A stretch of 64,000 nucleotides of DNA from Paracoccaceae bacterium. Lineage in GTDB: Bacteria; Pseudomonadota; Alphaproteobacteria; Rhodobacterales; Rhodobacteraceae. Location: assembly GCA_014872875.1 (NCBI GenBank), contig WKFI01000012.1, positions 62,001-126,000 of the forward strand, given 5' to 3'. Position numbers and translations under genes: made by a program. Positions 27,881 to 36,025 of this stretch are shown here, piece after piece (within the stretch, counting starts at the first letter, position 1; each line of letters opens with the position of its first letter). The notes under the pieces were generated by a model. That model was not told the origin of the DNA. It was given only the letters and a program-made list of their open reading frames with translations, and made no database searches.

Positions 27881-30800
27881 TCAGTTGATCGCCCGTTCGT
27901 TTGTCTTTCCTTCAAGCCGTGACGTCAGGGAAACAATACCAAGTTTCTGCGCGATTACCAATGCTTCAGCCTCCAGTTGCATGGCCCGTTCGGCATCCTC
28001 CCTGCGTCCTCTCTGGTGCAAGGCGGCCGCATGCGCGGCCAGGTCATGTGCAACCCACGGGAAGGATCGCATCTCCCGGTCGATGCGCAGCGCGGTTTCA
28101 AAGTGGGTTTCGACCGCTTCCCAATCGCCCAGAAGCGCCGCCAGCCCGCCCAGCCTGCGCCCGGCCGCCCCGTTGCAGACCGTTGTAACCCCGGCGGTGA
28201 TCGTGACGTCGCGATACGGCAGAAGCAGCCGGTAGATCGTTTCCGCATGGCTTCTGTTGCCCACCGCGATGCAGACCTCGGCCAGATAGGACAACGTGGT
28301 CGAATACATCGCATCCAACGGCATGTTGAACCCGGCCTCGGCCACCTCTTTCAGGATACGCTCGGCAGGCTCCAGATACCCCAGTTCGGCCGCGATCAGC
28401 GCAAATCCAGGCCTCCATGTCATGTCATCGGGATTGTCGTCGATCATCTGCTTGATGACCGGGGCGACCTCATGCAGACGGTTCTGTTCCCTGCGGATCG
28501 TGAACATCTGGACACCGAACACACCTTCTACATGACGTCCATGGGTGCGTTGACCGATCTTCAACGCCTTGTTCGCCAAAGATTCAGCCATGGCAAAATC
28601 ACCGTCCATGATCGCCACCATGGCCTGGGCATGGGTTTGCACCCAATGCAGTTGCGGATGCCGGTCCATATCTGCCACGTCGCCCAGCAGCCCTAGATAG
28701 TGTTCCAGCTTGTCCCGGCTCGCCATTTCCGCCGAGATGAACAGGCTCAGCGCCCGGCTGCGCCCGCGATCCACATTGCCCAGCCGTTCGGCAAGCCCGT
28801 GCATCTGGTCCAGCTTGTCTGCCCAGTTTGCCACTTCGTCCGCGGATCGGGCGATGATCGGCACAAAAAACCGCGACATGCGAACCGCGAACTGGGCCTT
28901 GGTGTCGTTCAGCCGCGTTGCCAGCTCCAACGCCTTGCGGCTGTGATCGGCGCTGGCCTCGAACTCCCCGGCATGCATCAGGCTGCGGGCCAGCTGGCCC
29001 AGGATCCGGCAGCGCCGCGCCTCGTCACTCTCTGGCAGACCAACCAGCGCCTCCTGACACAAGGTGTTGGCCAGATCCAGCTTCTCGTTCGACAAGAGCC
29101 CGGACTCCGTCAGGTTGAACGCTGCATCGGCAAACAGGGCTGGATGGCCGATCTTACGGGCGCTTTCGGCCGCTTCGATCAGGATCGAAATCGACTCGGG
29201 CAGCCGTCCGATTGCCTCGTAACTGCGCCCCACCAGGATCTGGGCGGTGATGACTTCCTCGGGCGCCACGCCATTCAACCGCCGCGCTGCTTTCAAAGTC
29301 TCTTCAGAGTTTGCCACAGCTTCCTCTGTCGCGCTCCGCGCCAGGGCCCGTTCTGACGCGGCCTGCCAACGTTCAAAGGCTCCGGCATAATCCCCCGCTT
29401 CGGTCAAATGGCGGGCGACAAGTTCCGGTCGGCGTTCCATCTCTGCGGTCCGCAGAGTCGTCAAAGCTCTTGCAACGTTGGCATGTTGGCTTTGCCGCGT
29501 GGTGGACAGCATCGACTGATACGCCGTGTCGCGGATCAGCGCATGCCGGAAGAAATAATGCCCGCGATTGAACCCGCTTTCAAAGACCAAACCTGACTTG
29601 CGCAACTCCTCTAGCGCGTCAGCGGTATCCGCCGCGCTACGCCCCATCGCGGCCCGCACCACGGTTGGATCAAATTCCCGCCCGATGGCCGACGCCGTGA
29701 GCGCCACCTGCTTGGCCGTGTCCGAGACCGCATCCAGCCGTGCCATCAGAATTCCCTGCAGCGAAGACGGCACCGAGTGTACCCCGCTTTCCCCCAACAC
29801 AGTCAGGGCCCGGGTAACTTCCTCGACAAACAACGGAACTCCGTCGGTTTTCTCGATGATCTCGGTCAGCAAATGTTCATCCGGGGTTTTGCCCGCGATC
29901 TGTTCGATCAGATGCGCAACCTGATCCTTGTCGAACCGGCGCAGGCGCAGGGTCTGGATATGGGCATCCCCTTCGGGCCAATCGTTCATCCATTCCGGGC
30001 GGTGCGTGATCAGCACCATCAGTGGCAGGTCCGAACAGGTGGCGACAATCCGATCCAGCAGCGCCTTGGTCGAGGCATCCAGCCAATGTGCATCTTCGAC
30101 CATCAACAGCACCGGCTTGATCTGCGCCCGCGTTTTGAGCACATCGACGAAGGTCTGTGTGGTTACATCCCGCTGCTCCTGTGGTGAAAGGTCTAGGATC
30201 GGTCGGGCCACCGGACTGCCGGGTGCCACCAGGGCCGCATATACCGGAAGCACCTGTTCCACATCCGTGCCCGCCCGCGATTGCAACAAGCTGCGGACCC
30301 GCTCCAGCACCGTGTCATCATCTTCGTTGGGCAGGATCCCGGCGTCCTGAGTGATGCGTTCCGAGATCGGGTGGAATGGACTGCTCGCCAGATAGGGCGA
30401 ACAGTTCAAGCGAATGATATCCGTGCCGTCCGGGTCCACGTCCGCGTCCAGGAATTCTTCGGTCAGACGCGACTTCCCGATCCCTGCTTCGCCGGACAAT
30501 AAAACCACTTCGCCATGGCCGCTGCAGGAATGCTGCCACGCCTGCTGCAACAATCCCCGCTCCAGCACCCGCCCAACCATCAGCCCGCGCTCCTCGGCCT
30601 GATGCGCGGCCTGGAACCGGCTTTCCGCCGCCCGCTCACGTTCGACCTTCAACAGTGTGCGCGGGGCGTCAAAACCCTTCAGCTGCGTTTCACCCAGTGA
30701 GGAAAATTCAAAAATTCGAGACAGGGCGGCCTCGGTTTCTTCCTGCGGCACCACAACGCTGCCCGGAGGAGCGTGTTCCTGTATGCGTGCGGCAAGGTTC

Positions 30801-31471
30801 AGGATGGGCCCGGTCATCGCCGCTTCCTCCCGCGTATTTTCACTGATGATGTCGCCCACCACCACCGGACCGCTGGCAATCCCGATCCGTGCCGCCAAGG
30901 GCTGCCCGTCCGGTGTGCTGATCTGCTGCACGCTCAGCGCCGTATCCAGGCCGGACCGGATAGCCCGATAGGCATGGTCTTCGTACGCTCGCGGCCAGCC
31001 AAAGAAGACCAACACACCATCGCCCAGATACTTGGCGACATAGCCGCCATAGCGGCTGACAGTTCCGGCCACCGTATCCTGGTAGCGTTGCAGAAGGCTG
31101 CGCATCTCCTCGGGGTCGAGCCGGTTGGTCATCTGGGTCGATCCGACCAGATCCGCGAACATGACTGTCAGGTGCCGACGTTCCGCTGTGGCCGTGAGTG
31201 GTTCAGACGGTTCTGGGGACACAGGGTCCGGCTGCGGTTCAGGGGCTGGAACCGGTACCGGGCCCGATGCATTCCCGGGCCCTTCACCTGACGAAAGCTG
31301 CTCCATCGCAGCCAGAAGGATGCGTCTGTGTCCAAGGCTGACACCCAGTTCTTTCAGGTCGTCCGTCGTGAGCAGGGGCAGCGCCCGCAGGTCTACATCG
31401 TTCTGCGCAAAGACGTCGGCGTATTGCTCCAGCCCAAGATCGGCCAACCAGTTGTCGACCTCCCGAGCCAT
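27881..31471 (-). CDS. SAM - class III cyclase - AAA ATPase - TPR signalling protein (1196 aa)
   Basis: A large cytoplasmic sensor-like protein. A SAM domain covers residues 3-58, then a Pro/Glu/Ala-rich linker (60-95), a class III nucleotidyl cyclase domain (98-270) and a STAND/AAA-like ATPase with Walker A GEAGIGKS at 327-334, followed by several hundred residues of TPR helices. The cyclase metal Asp residues (Asp107 in FADLVG and Asp151 in YLGDG) and the catalytic Asn225/Arg229 pair are present, so cyclase activity is possible. The frame is open to 31663; MAREVDNW at 31471 is the natural SAM start. It sits 31 bases after the GlxA-type regulator gene in the same direction. Confidence 0.85.
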   Translation of the reverse strand: MAREVDNWLADLGLEQYADVFAQNDVDLRALPLLTTDDLKELGVSLGHRRILLAAMEQLSSGEGPGNASGPVPVPAPEPQPDPVSPEPSEPLTATAERRHLTVMFADLVGSTQMTNRLDPEEMRSLLQRYQDTVAGTVSRYGGYVAKYLGDGVLVFFGWPRAYEDHAYRAIRSGLDTALSVQQISTPDGQPLAARIGIASGPVVVGDIISENTREEAAMTGPILNLAARIQEHAPPGSVVVPQEETEAALSRIFEFSSLGETQLKGFDAPRTLLKVERERAAESRFQAAHQAEERGLMVGRVLERGLLQQAWQHSCSGHGEVVLLSGEAGIGKSRLTEEFLDADVDPDGTDIIRLNCSPYLASSPFHPISERITQDAGILPNEDDDTVLERVRSLLQSRAGTDVEQVLPVYAALVAPGSPVARPILDLSPQEQRDVTTQTFVDVLKTRAQIKPVLLMVEDAHWLDASTKALLDRIVATCSDLPLMVLITHRPEWMNDWPEGDAHIQTLRLRRFDKDQVAHLIEQIAGKTPDEHLLTEIIEKTDGVPLFVEEVTRALTVLGESGVHSVPSSLQGILMARLDAVSDTAKQVALTASAIGREFDPTVVRAAMGRSAADTADALEELRKSGLVFESGFNRGHYFFRHALIRDTAYQSMLSTTRQSQHANVARALTTLRTAEMERRPELVARHLTEAGDYAGAFERWQAASERALARSATEEAVANSEETLKAARRLNGVAPEEVITAQILVGRSYEAIGRLPESISILIEAAESARKIGHPALFADAAFNLTESGLLSNEKLDLANTLCQEALVGLPESDEARRCRILGQLARSLMHAGEFEASADHSRKALELATRLNDTKAQFAVRMSRFFVPIIARSADEVANWADKLDQMHGLAERLGNVDRGRSRALSLFISAEMASRDKLEHYLGLLGDVADMDRHPQLHWVQTHAQAMVAIMDGDFAMAESLANKALKIGQRTHGRHVEGVFGVQMFTIRREQNRLHEVAPVIKQMIDDNPDDMTWRPGFALIAAELGYLEPAERILKEVAEAGFNMPLDAMYSTTLSYLAEVCIAVGNRSHAETIYRLLLPYRDVTITAGVTTVCNGAAGRRLGGLAALLGDWEAVETHFETALRIDREMRSFPWVAHDLAAHAAALHQRGRREDAERAMQLEAEALVIAQKLGIVSLTSRLEGKTNERAIN

Positions 31472-31502
31472 GTTTCCAGCATGAGGCCAGATCCGATTTC
31501 GA

Positions 31503-32489
31503 TCAAGCCCGCAGCCTGCCATGCGAAGGGTTCGGCTTCGCATTGTCAGGCGTCTGGTCCGCCCCCCGCCTGTCGGCGCTAGCGGATACGCCATAGGCCC
31601 GGCGATACGCACGGGCAAAACTCTCGGGATTTTCGAACCCACACAAGGCAGAGATATCGCCAACCCTGAGCGCGGAATTGTTCAACAGGTTGCGTGCCTC
31701 GGCCAGGCGCAGCCCCCGGTAATAAGCGGACGGCGTTTCTTTCAGGTATCGCTTGAACAATCGGCCCAGGGTCCAAAGCGAGATCCCGACCTGATCAGCT
31801 ATCTCTTCGATCGTCATGGGCTGGTCCAAGGTGCTCAGCATGAGGTCCACGGCCTTTGACAGGTTGCGGTCCAGACGTTTCAATGACGTATCGGTCAACA
31901 GCCGTTGCTGTGGCCCATCATGTTCAGTTGGGCGATACGTCAGGATCTCGGCCACTCGGTCTGCCAGGTCCCGCCCGTTAAAATGGGTGATCAGCCCCAG
32001 TGTCATGTCAAACGTTGCCACGCCGCCCGCGCTGGAACACCGCGTGTCAGAGAACGTGAAAAGCCGGTCGGCAAACATCTGATTGGCGAATTTCTCGCGA
32101 TAGCCGCGCAACGCCTCGAAATGCACGGCAGCGGGCGCACGCGACAGCAAACCCGCTTCGGCAAAAATCAACGCGCCCGTATCCACGCAACCCATCACCG
32201 CCCCTCCCCGTGCCCGCGCCTGCAGCCAGCTGAGAAGAGGACGAACCACGGACCGTTCCGGGAAATACGAGGACAGGACAAGAACCACGTCCGCCCTTTG
32301 TTCGTCCAACGGCTGAGTGTCTACCGGCATCCCGCTGGAACTGAGCATCATGCCCCCTTCCAGCGACAAAAACCGCCAACGCCAGATCTGTTCGACACTT
32401 TCCCGATTTGCCACACGCAGAGGCTCGGTCACCAGGGTCAACGAGAGGACGGGAAAGTTCTCGGTCAGGACAATATCGACATTGGGCAT
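31503..32489 (-). CDS. GlxA-family (AraC with DJ-1/PfpI domain) transcriptional regulator
   Basis: A 328-residue regulator. The N-terminal half (about 1-175) is a class I glutamine-amidotransferase-like/DJ-1 sensor without the catalytic Cys role clearly kept (VMGCVDTGALIFAEAG). The C-terminal half has two helix-turn-helices with IEEIADQVGISLWTLGRLFKR and CGFENPESFARAYRRAYG. GlxA-type regulators with this layout (GbdR, CdhR) control choline, glycine-betaine and carnitine genes. It is divergent from the GBBH-like operon, fitting that role. The start: ATG 32489 is favoured over TTG 32522, as GGAGAGG precedes it. Confidence 0.85.
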   Translation of the reverse strand: MPNVDIVLTENFPVLSLTLVTEPLRVANRESVEQIWRWRFLSLEGGMMLSSSGMPVDTQPLDEQRADVVLVLSSYFPERSVVRPLLSWLQARARGGAVMGCVDTGALIFAEAGLLSRAPAAVHFEALRGYREKFANQMFADRLFTFSDTRCSSAGGVATFDMTLGLITHFNGRDLADRVAEILTYRPTEHDGPQQRLLTDTSLKRLDRNLSKAVDLMLSTLDQPMTIEEIADQVGISLWTLGRLFKRYLKETPSAYYRGLRLAEARNLLNNSALRVGDISALCGFENPESFARAYRRAYGVSASADRRGADQTPDNAKPNPSHGRLRA

Positions 32490-32542
32490 GGCAGGTGTCA
32501 CCTCTCCGATAAGCTTGCCCAAAAATGTCAGTAAATTGCCAA

Positions 32543-32557
32543 TTCAGGTCAACTGAA
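32543..32557. promoter_or_regulatory. Candidate operator between the GlxA regulator and the GBBH-like operon
   Basis: TTCAG (32543-32547), five bases, CTGAA (32553-32557) form a 5-5-5 palindrome in the 112-base divergent spacer. Short palindromes are common, so support is weak; it is listed because the spacer otherwise lacks a stronger symmetry. Confidence 0.25.
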
Positions 32558-32601
32558 AATCTGTGCGCCGGGCTAGCCTTTTGACCCAAGGAGGAGCCGT
32601 G

Positions 32602-33777
32602 ATGAGTGATTTGCCCTGGACACCGGATTTCGACACTTGGCCGGTGGAGCACAATGCGACAGCCTTGGCGCACACGACGGACACGCTCAGCGTGACCTGG
32701 TCGGATGGAGCCTCAAGCCAGTACCACGCACTGCTGTTGCGCGAAAACAGCCCTGACGCAGGAACGATCCACCCGAAGGCGCGTGAGATGTGCACCGCCC
32801 CCACAGACATCGCGGAAGGGCTCGCGATCGAGAGCGCACAGGTGCAACCAAACGGTGCGGTTCAGGTCATGTTCACCGATGGGCACACCAACGCATTTCA
32901 CCCCGGCTGGCTGCGCGGCATCGCTTGGTTCGGTGAGGAAGAGGTGCCGGAGCCGATCCTGTGGCGGGGCGAAGACCAGCCCGAACCGCCCAGTTTTGAT
33001 GGTCCCGAGGCGCTGAAAAACCCACAGGTCTTCCTGCTTTGGCTGGAGGCCCTGCGCGATTTCGGCGTCGCCCGTCTGCGCGGCTTGCCACAACAGGACG
33101 GTCTGTTGGAAGACATCGTTACCCGGATCGGCCCGGTGCGAGAAAGCAATTTCGGGCGGCAATACACGTTGGAGATCAAGGACGATCCCGACAGCCAGGC
33201 GTTCACGTCGGACATGTTGCTGCAGCATATCGACCTGCCGACGCGCGAAACGCCACACGGGCTGCAATTCCTGTATACCCGCGACAATACCACGACCGGT
33301 GGCGAAGGGCTCTATGTGGATGCCTACCGCGTGGCTGAAGACATGCGAACCGAGGAGCCGGAACATTTTCATTCGCTGGTCTCAGATGTCTGGGAATATT
33401 CGAACCGCGCTCGCGGATCTGATTATCGCGGCAGTGGTCCGGTGGTCGAAACTGATGCCAAGGGCCGGATCACAGGGGTGCGCTACAATACTTTCCTGCG
33501 CGCTCCCCTGAAGGCACCGGTGCACGTGCAGGCCCGTGCCTATAAAGCCTACCGGGCATTCTGCGCGCGCGCCCAAAACCCGCGATACCTGATGAGCTTC
33601 CGCTATGAGCCCGGCGATCTGCTGGCTTTTGACAATCGCCGAGCCCTGCATGGGCGCGCCGGCTACGAAGCCAAGGGCGGTACACGCTTCATCGAAGGTA
33701 TTTATTCGGACCGAGACGACCTGCATTCCCGCATTCGCAGCCTGAAACGGCAACTCCGACAGGAGGCAAAGACATGA
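32602..33777 (+). CDS. Gamma-butyrobetaine-dioxygenase-like Fe(II)/2-oxoglutarate oxygenase
   Basis: A 391-residue two-domain protein. Residues 1-110 form the DUF971-type N-terminal domain of gamma-butyrobetaine/trimethyllysine dioxygenases (YHALLLRENSPDAGTIHPKA and LRGIAWFGEE). Residues 140-391 form the TauD fold, with iron ligands His209 and Asp211 (QHIDLPTRETPHG) and the distal His in NRRALHGR (about 347-354). These enzymes hydroxylate betaines, for example gamma-butyrobetaine to carnitine. Start 32602 follows AAGGAGG. The next gene overlaps by 4 bases (ATGA), so an operon. The substrate may differ from butyrobetaine. Confidence 0.85.
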   Translation: MSDLPWTPDFDTWPVEHNATALAHTTDTLSVTWSDGASSQYHALLLRENSPDAGTIHPKAREMCTAPTDIAEGLAIESAQVQPNGAVQVMFTDGHTNAFHPGWLRGIAWFGEEEVPEPILWRGEDQPEPPSFDGPEALKNPQVFLLWLEALRDFGVARLRGLPQQDGLLEDIVTRIGPVRESNFGRQYTLEIKDDPDSQAFTSDMLLQHIDLPTRETPHGLQFLYTRDNTTTGGEGLYVDAYRVAEDMRTEEPEHFHSLVSDVWEYSNRARGSDYRGSGPVVETDAKGRITGVRYNTFLRAPLKAPVHVQARAYKAYRAFCARAQNPRYLMSFRYEPGDLLAFDNRRALHGRAGYEAKGGTRFIEGIYSDRDDLHSRIRSLKRQLRQEAKT

Positions 33778-34913
33778 TCCCGACCAGGATGGCAGCGGTG
33801 CATTTGACGGGTTATGGCGGGCTGGACTGCTTGCGGTACCGCACCGATGTTCCAACACCGCAGCCCGGCCCGGGTGAGGTTCTGATCCGCGTCACCGCGG
33901 CGGGGATGAACAACACCGATATCAACACACGCACGGGCTGGTACAACTCCGGCGTGGGGGATGGCACGACCGAAGCTGGCGGACAGTCGGGGTTTGGCGT
34001 CGATGAGGGGGGCATGGGGGACTGGGCGGGTGACATACGTTTTCCCCGTATCCAAGGCGCGGATTGTGTCGGGCGCATTGCCGCCGTTGGCCAAGGCGTA
34101 GATCCGGCCCGCATGGGTGAGCGTGTGGTCTGCGCGCCCTACATCTATGACCCCGAAGACCCGGACTGGCTGGAGAATGCAGGCTTTCTGGGGTCGGAAC
34201 ATGACGGGTCTTTTGCCCAGTTCACCAAGGTTCCGGCCCGAAATGCAATAACAGTTGAGGATGACCTGGCCTTTTCCGACGCGCAGCTGGCCACGCTGCC
34301 CTGCTCTGGCGGCACCGCGATGAACATGATGCTGATGGCGGGTCTAAAGGCTGGCGACGTGGTGCTAGTGACCGGTGCGTCCGGCGGGGTTGGAACCTTC
34401 CTGATCCAGCTTACCAAGCACTACGGTGCCGAGGTTGTGGCCATCTGCAGCGCTACCAAAAGCAGTGAGGTGCGTGCCATCGGCGCAGACCACACGATCG
34501 ACCGAGGCACCGCCGATCACGCAGGCGCAGCACTGGCCGCAACGCAGGGTCGGAAGTTCACCCTGATCGCCGATGTCGTGGGCGGTGAGAGGTTCGCTGA
34601 ATACCTTTCGCTGCTCAAGCGTGGCGGGCGTTACGTTACGGCGGGCGCAATTGCCGGGCCGACCGTCTCACTGGATTTGCGCACGCTCTACCTCAAGAAC
34701 CTCAGCTTCTTCGGCTCCACGGCCTACCTGCAAGAGACCTTTCCCCGCCTGATTGAGATCCTGCATGAAGGCGGGCTGAAACCGGCCGTCGCCGCCACCC
34801 GGCCCCTGTCTGACATTGCCGCCGCGCAGGAGGCGTTCCTGCAGAAACACCATGTGGGCAGCATGGTTCTGATCCCGCCCCAAATGGAACCGACCCGGAA
34901 GGACATGGCATGA
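33774..34913 (+). CDS. Zinc-type alcohol dehydrogenase / quinone oxidoreductase (MDR superfamily)
   Basis: A 379-residue medium-chain dehydrogenase/reductase. The N-terminal GroES-like domain (about 1-150) is followed by the NAD(P)-binding Rossmann domain with VTGASGGVGTF (about 200-210) and VVAICSATK after it. The zinc-ligating Cys/His set of classical alcohol dehydrogenase is not obvious, so a zinc-independent quinone-reductase-like enzyme is more likely. It overlaps the dioxygenase gene and the enolase-superfamily gene by four bases each, so the three are strongly coupled. It might reduce or oxidise the hydroxylated product of the dioxygenase. Confidence 0.82.
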   Translation: MIPTRMAAVHLTGYGGLDCLRYRTDVPTPQPGPGEVLIRVTAAGMNNTDINTRTGWYNSGVGDGTTEAGGQSGFGVDEGGMGDWAGDIRFPRIQGADCVGRIAAVGQGVDPARMGERVVCAPYIYDPEDPDWLENAGFLGSEHDGSFAQFTKVPARNAITVEDDLAFSDAQLATLPCSGGTAMNMMLMAGLKAGDVVLVTGASGGVGTFLIQLTKHYGAEVVAICSATKSSEVRAIGADHTIDRGTADHAGAALAATQGRKFTLIADVVGGERFAEYLSLLKRGGRYVTAGAIAGPTVSLDLRTLYLKNLSFFGSTAYLQETFPRLIEILHEGGLKPAVAATRPLSDIAAAQEAFLQKHHVGSMVLIPPQMEPTRKDMA

Positions 34914-36025
34914 AGATCACCAAACTGACCGTCTATCGCGTGGTGTTGGACAAATGGGGGGTCGAGACCCGCTATACCAAGACGCTGAACATGGACATTC
35001 CACTGGAAACAACCGTCCTGCGGTTCGACACCGATGAGGGGCTTGTGGGCTGGGGTGAAACCATGACGGCGCCCTCCTACTACCTGCCGACCTCGCCGCA
35101 ATCGGCGCGTGCGGGGATTGAACTCATCGCGCCGGCGTTGCTTGGGCGGGATCCGCTGAACCATCGGGCGCGGATGGAGGACATCCGCTTTGCCATGCGC
35201 GGTCACAAGCCAACGAAATCGGTGATCGACATGGCCCTTTGGGATCTGGTCGGCAAGGCACGCGGGCTACCTCTGGTCGATCTCTGGGGCGGGCGCGTGG
35301 TCGAAGACATGCCGGTCCTGTGCCTTGTCAACACCGCCTCGCCCGAGGAGCAGGTGGCCCAGATCGAGGAGTTCCGAGCCCAAGGCTACAAGCTCTTTCA
35401 GATCAAGATCGGCCATGGCAGCCCGCAACTGGAGGTCGCCCGCATCCGCGCTTGTCAGCAGGCCATGCGCGAGGACGAACGCTGTTGGTTCGACGTCAAC
35501 CGAGCCTGGAGCGTGGATCAGGCGATGCAGGTGATGCCATTGGTGCGCGATCTGGCACCATTGATCGAACAACCCTGCGAGACATACGAACAATGCCGCA
35601 CTGTCGCCCGCCATACCGGCATGGGGTTGATGCTGGATGAGGCCATCGAAGACCAGGACAGCTTCATCCGCGCGGCAGAAGACGGGGTGATCAATGTCGC
35701 CGTGCTCAAGATGGGCTGTACCGGCGGCATCTCCGAACACCGTCATATGGTGGAAATTGGCCTGCGTCTGGGCATCCCGATGCGGATCGAGGATTTCTAT
35801 GGCACCGGCCTGACACTGGCGGCCGTGAGCCATCTGGCGCAGGGCTTGCCGGCAACGGCAACATTCGGGCTGTATGATTACCACCTGCCAGCCGTGCCGG
35901 TCGTGAAAAACCCGTTCGCGGTGAAGAACGGCCGGGTGAAAGTCCCTGATGATTGCGCGCCGGGTTTGGGGGTCGAGGTCGCCCCGGAGATACTGGGCGC
36001 GCCGGTGGCGGAGTACAGCCTGTGA
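34910..36025 (+). CDS. Mandelate-racemase/muconate-lactonizing-family (enolase superfamily) protein
   Basis: A 371-residue enolase-superfamily enzyme. Catalytic and metal residues are visible: Lys166 in LFQIKIGHG, the metal ligands Asp195 (with Asn197), Glu220 and Asp243/Glu244, and Lys267 in VLKMGCTGG. The usual KxK motif is QxK (Gln164, Lys166), and the opposing Lys267 suggests a 1,1-proton transfer, that is, an epimerase/racemase. Relatives include 4-hydroxyproline-betaine epimerase and amino-acid racemases. It is coupled to the neighbours by ATGA and GTGA overlaps. Confidence 0.85.
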   Translation: MKITKLTVYRVVLDKWGVETRYTKTLNMDIPLETTVLRFDTDEGLVGWGETMTAPSYYLPTSPQSARAGIELIAPALLGRDPLNHRARMEDIRFAMRGHKPTKSVIDMALWDLVGKARGLPLVDLWGGRVVEDMPVLCLVNTASPEEQVAQIEEFRAQGYKLFQIKIGHGSPQLEVARIRACQQAMREDERCWFDVNRAWSVDQAMQVMPLVRDLAPLIEQPCETYEQCRTVARHTGMGLMLDEAIEDQDSFIRAAEDGVINVAVLKMGCTGGISEHRHMVEIGLRLGIPMRIEDFYGTGLTLAAVSHLAQGLPATATFGLYDYHLPAVPVVKNPFAVKNGRVKVPDDCAPGLGVEVAPEILGAPVAEYSL

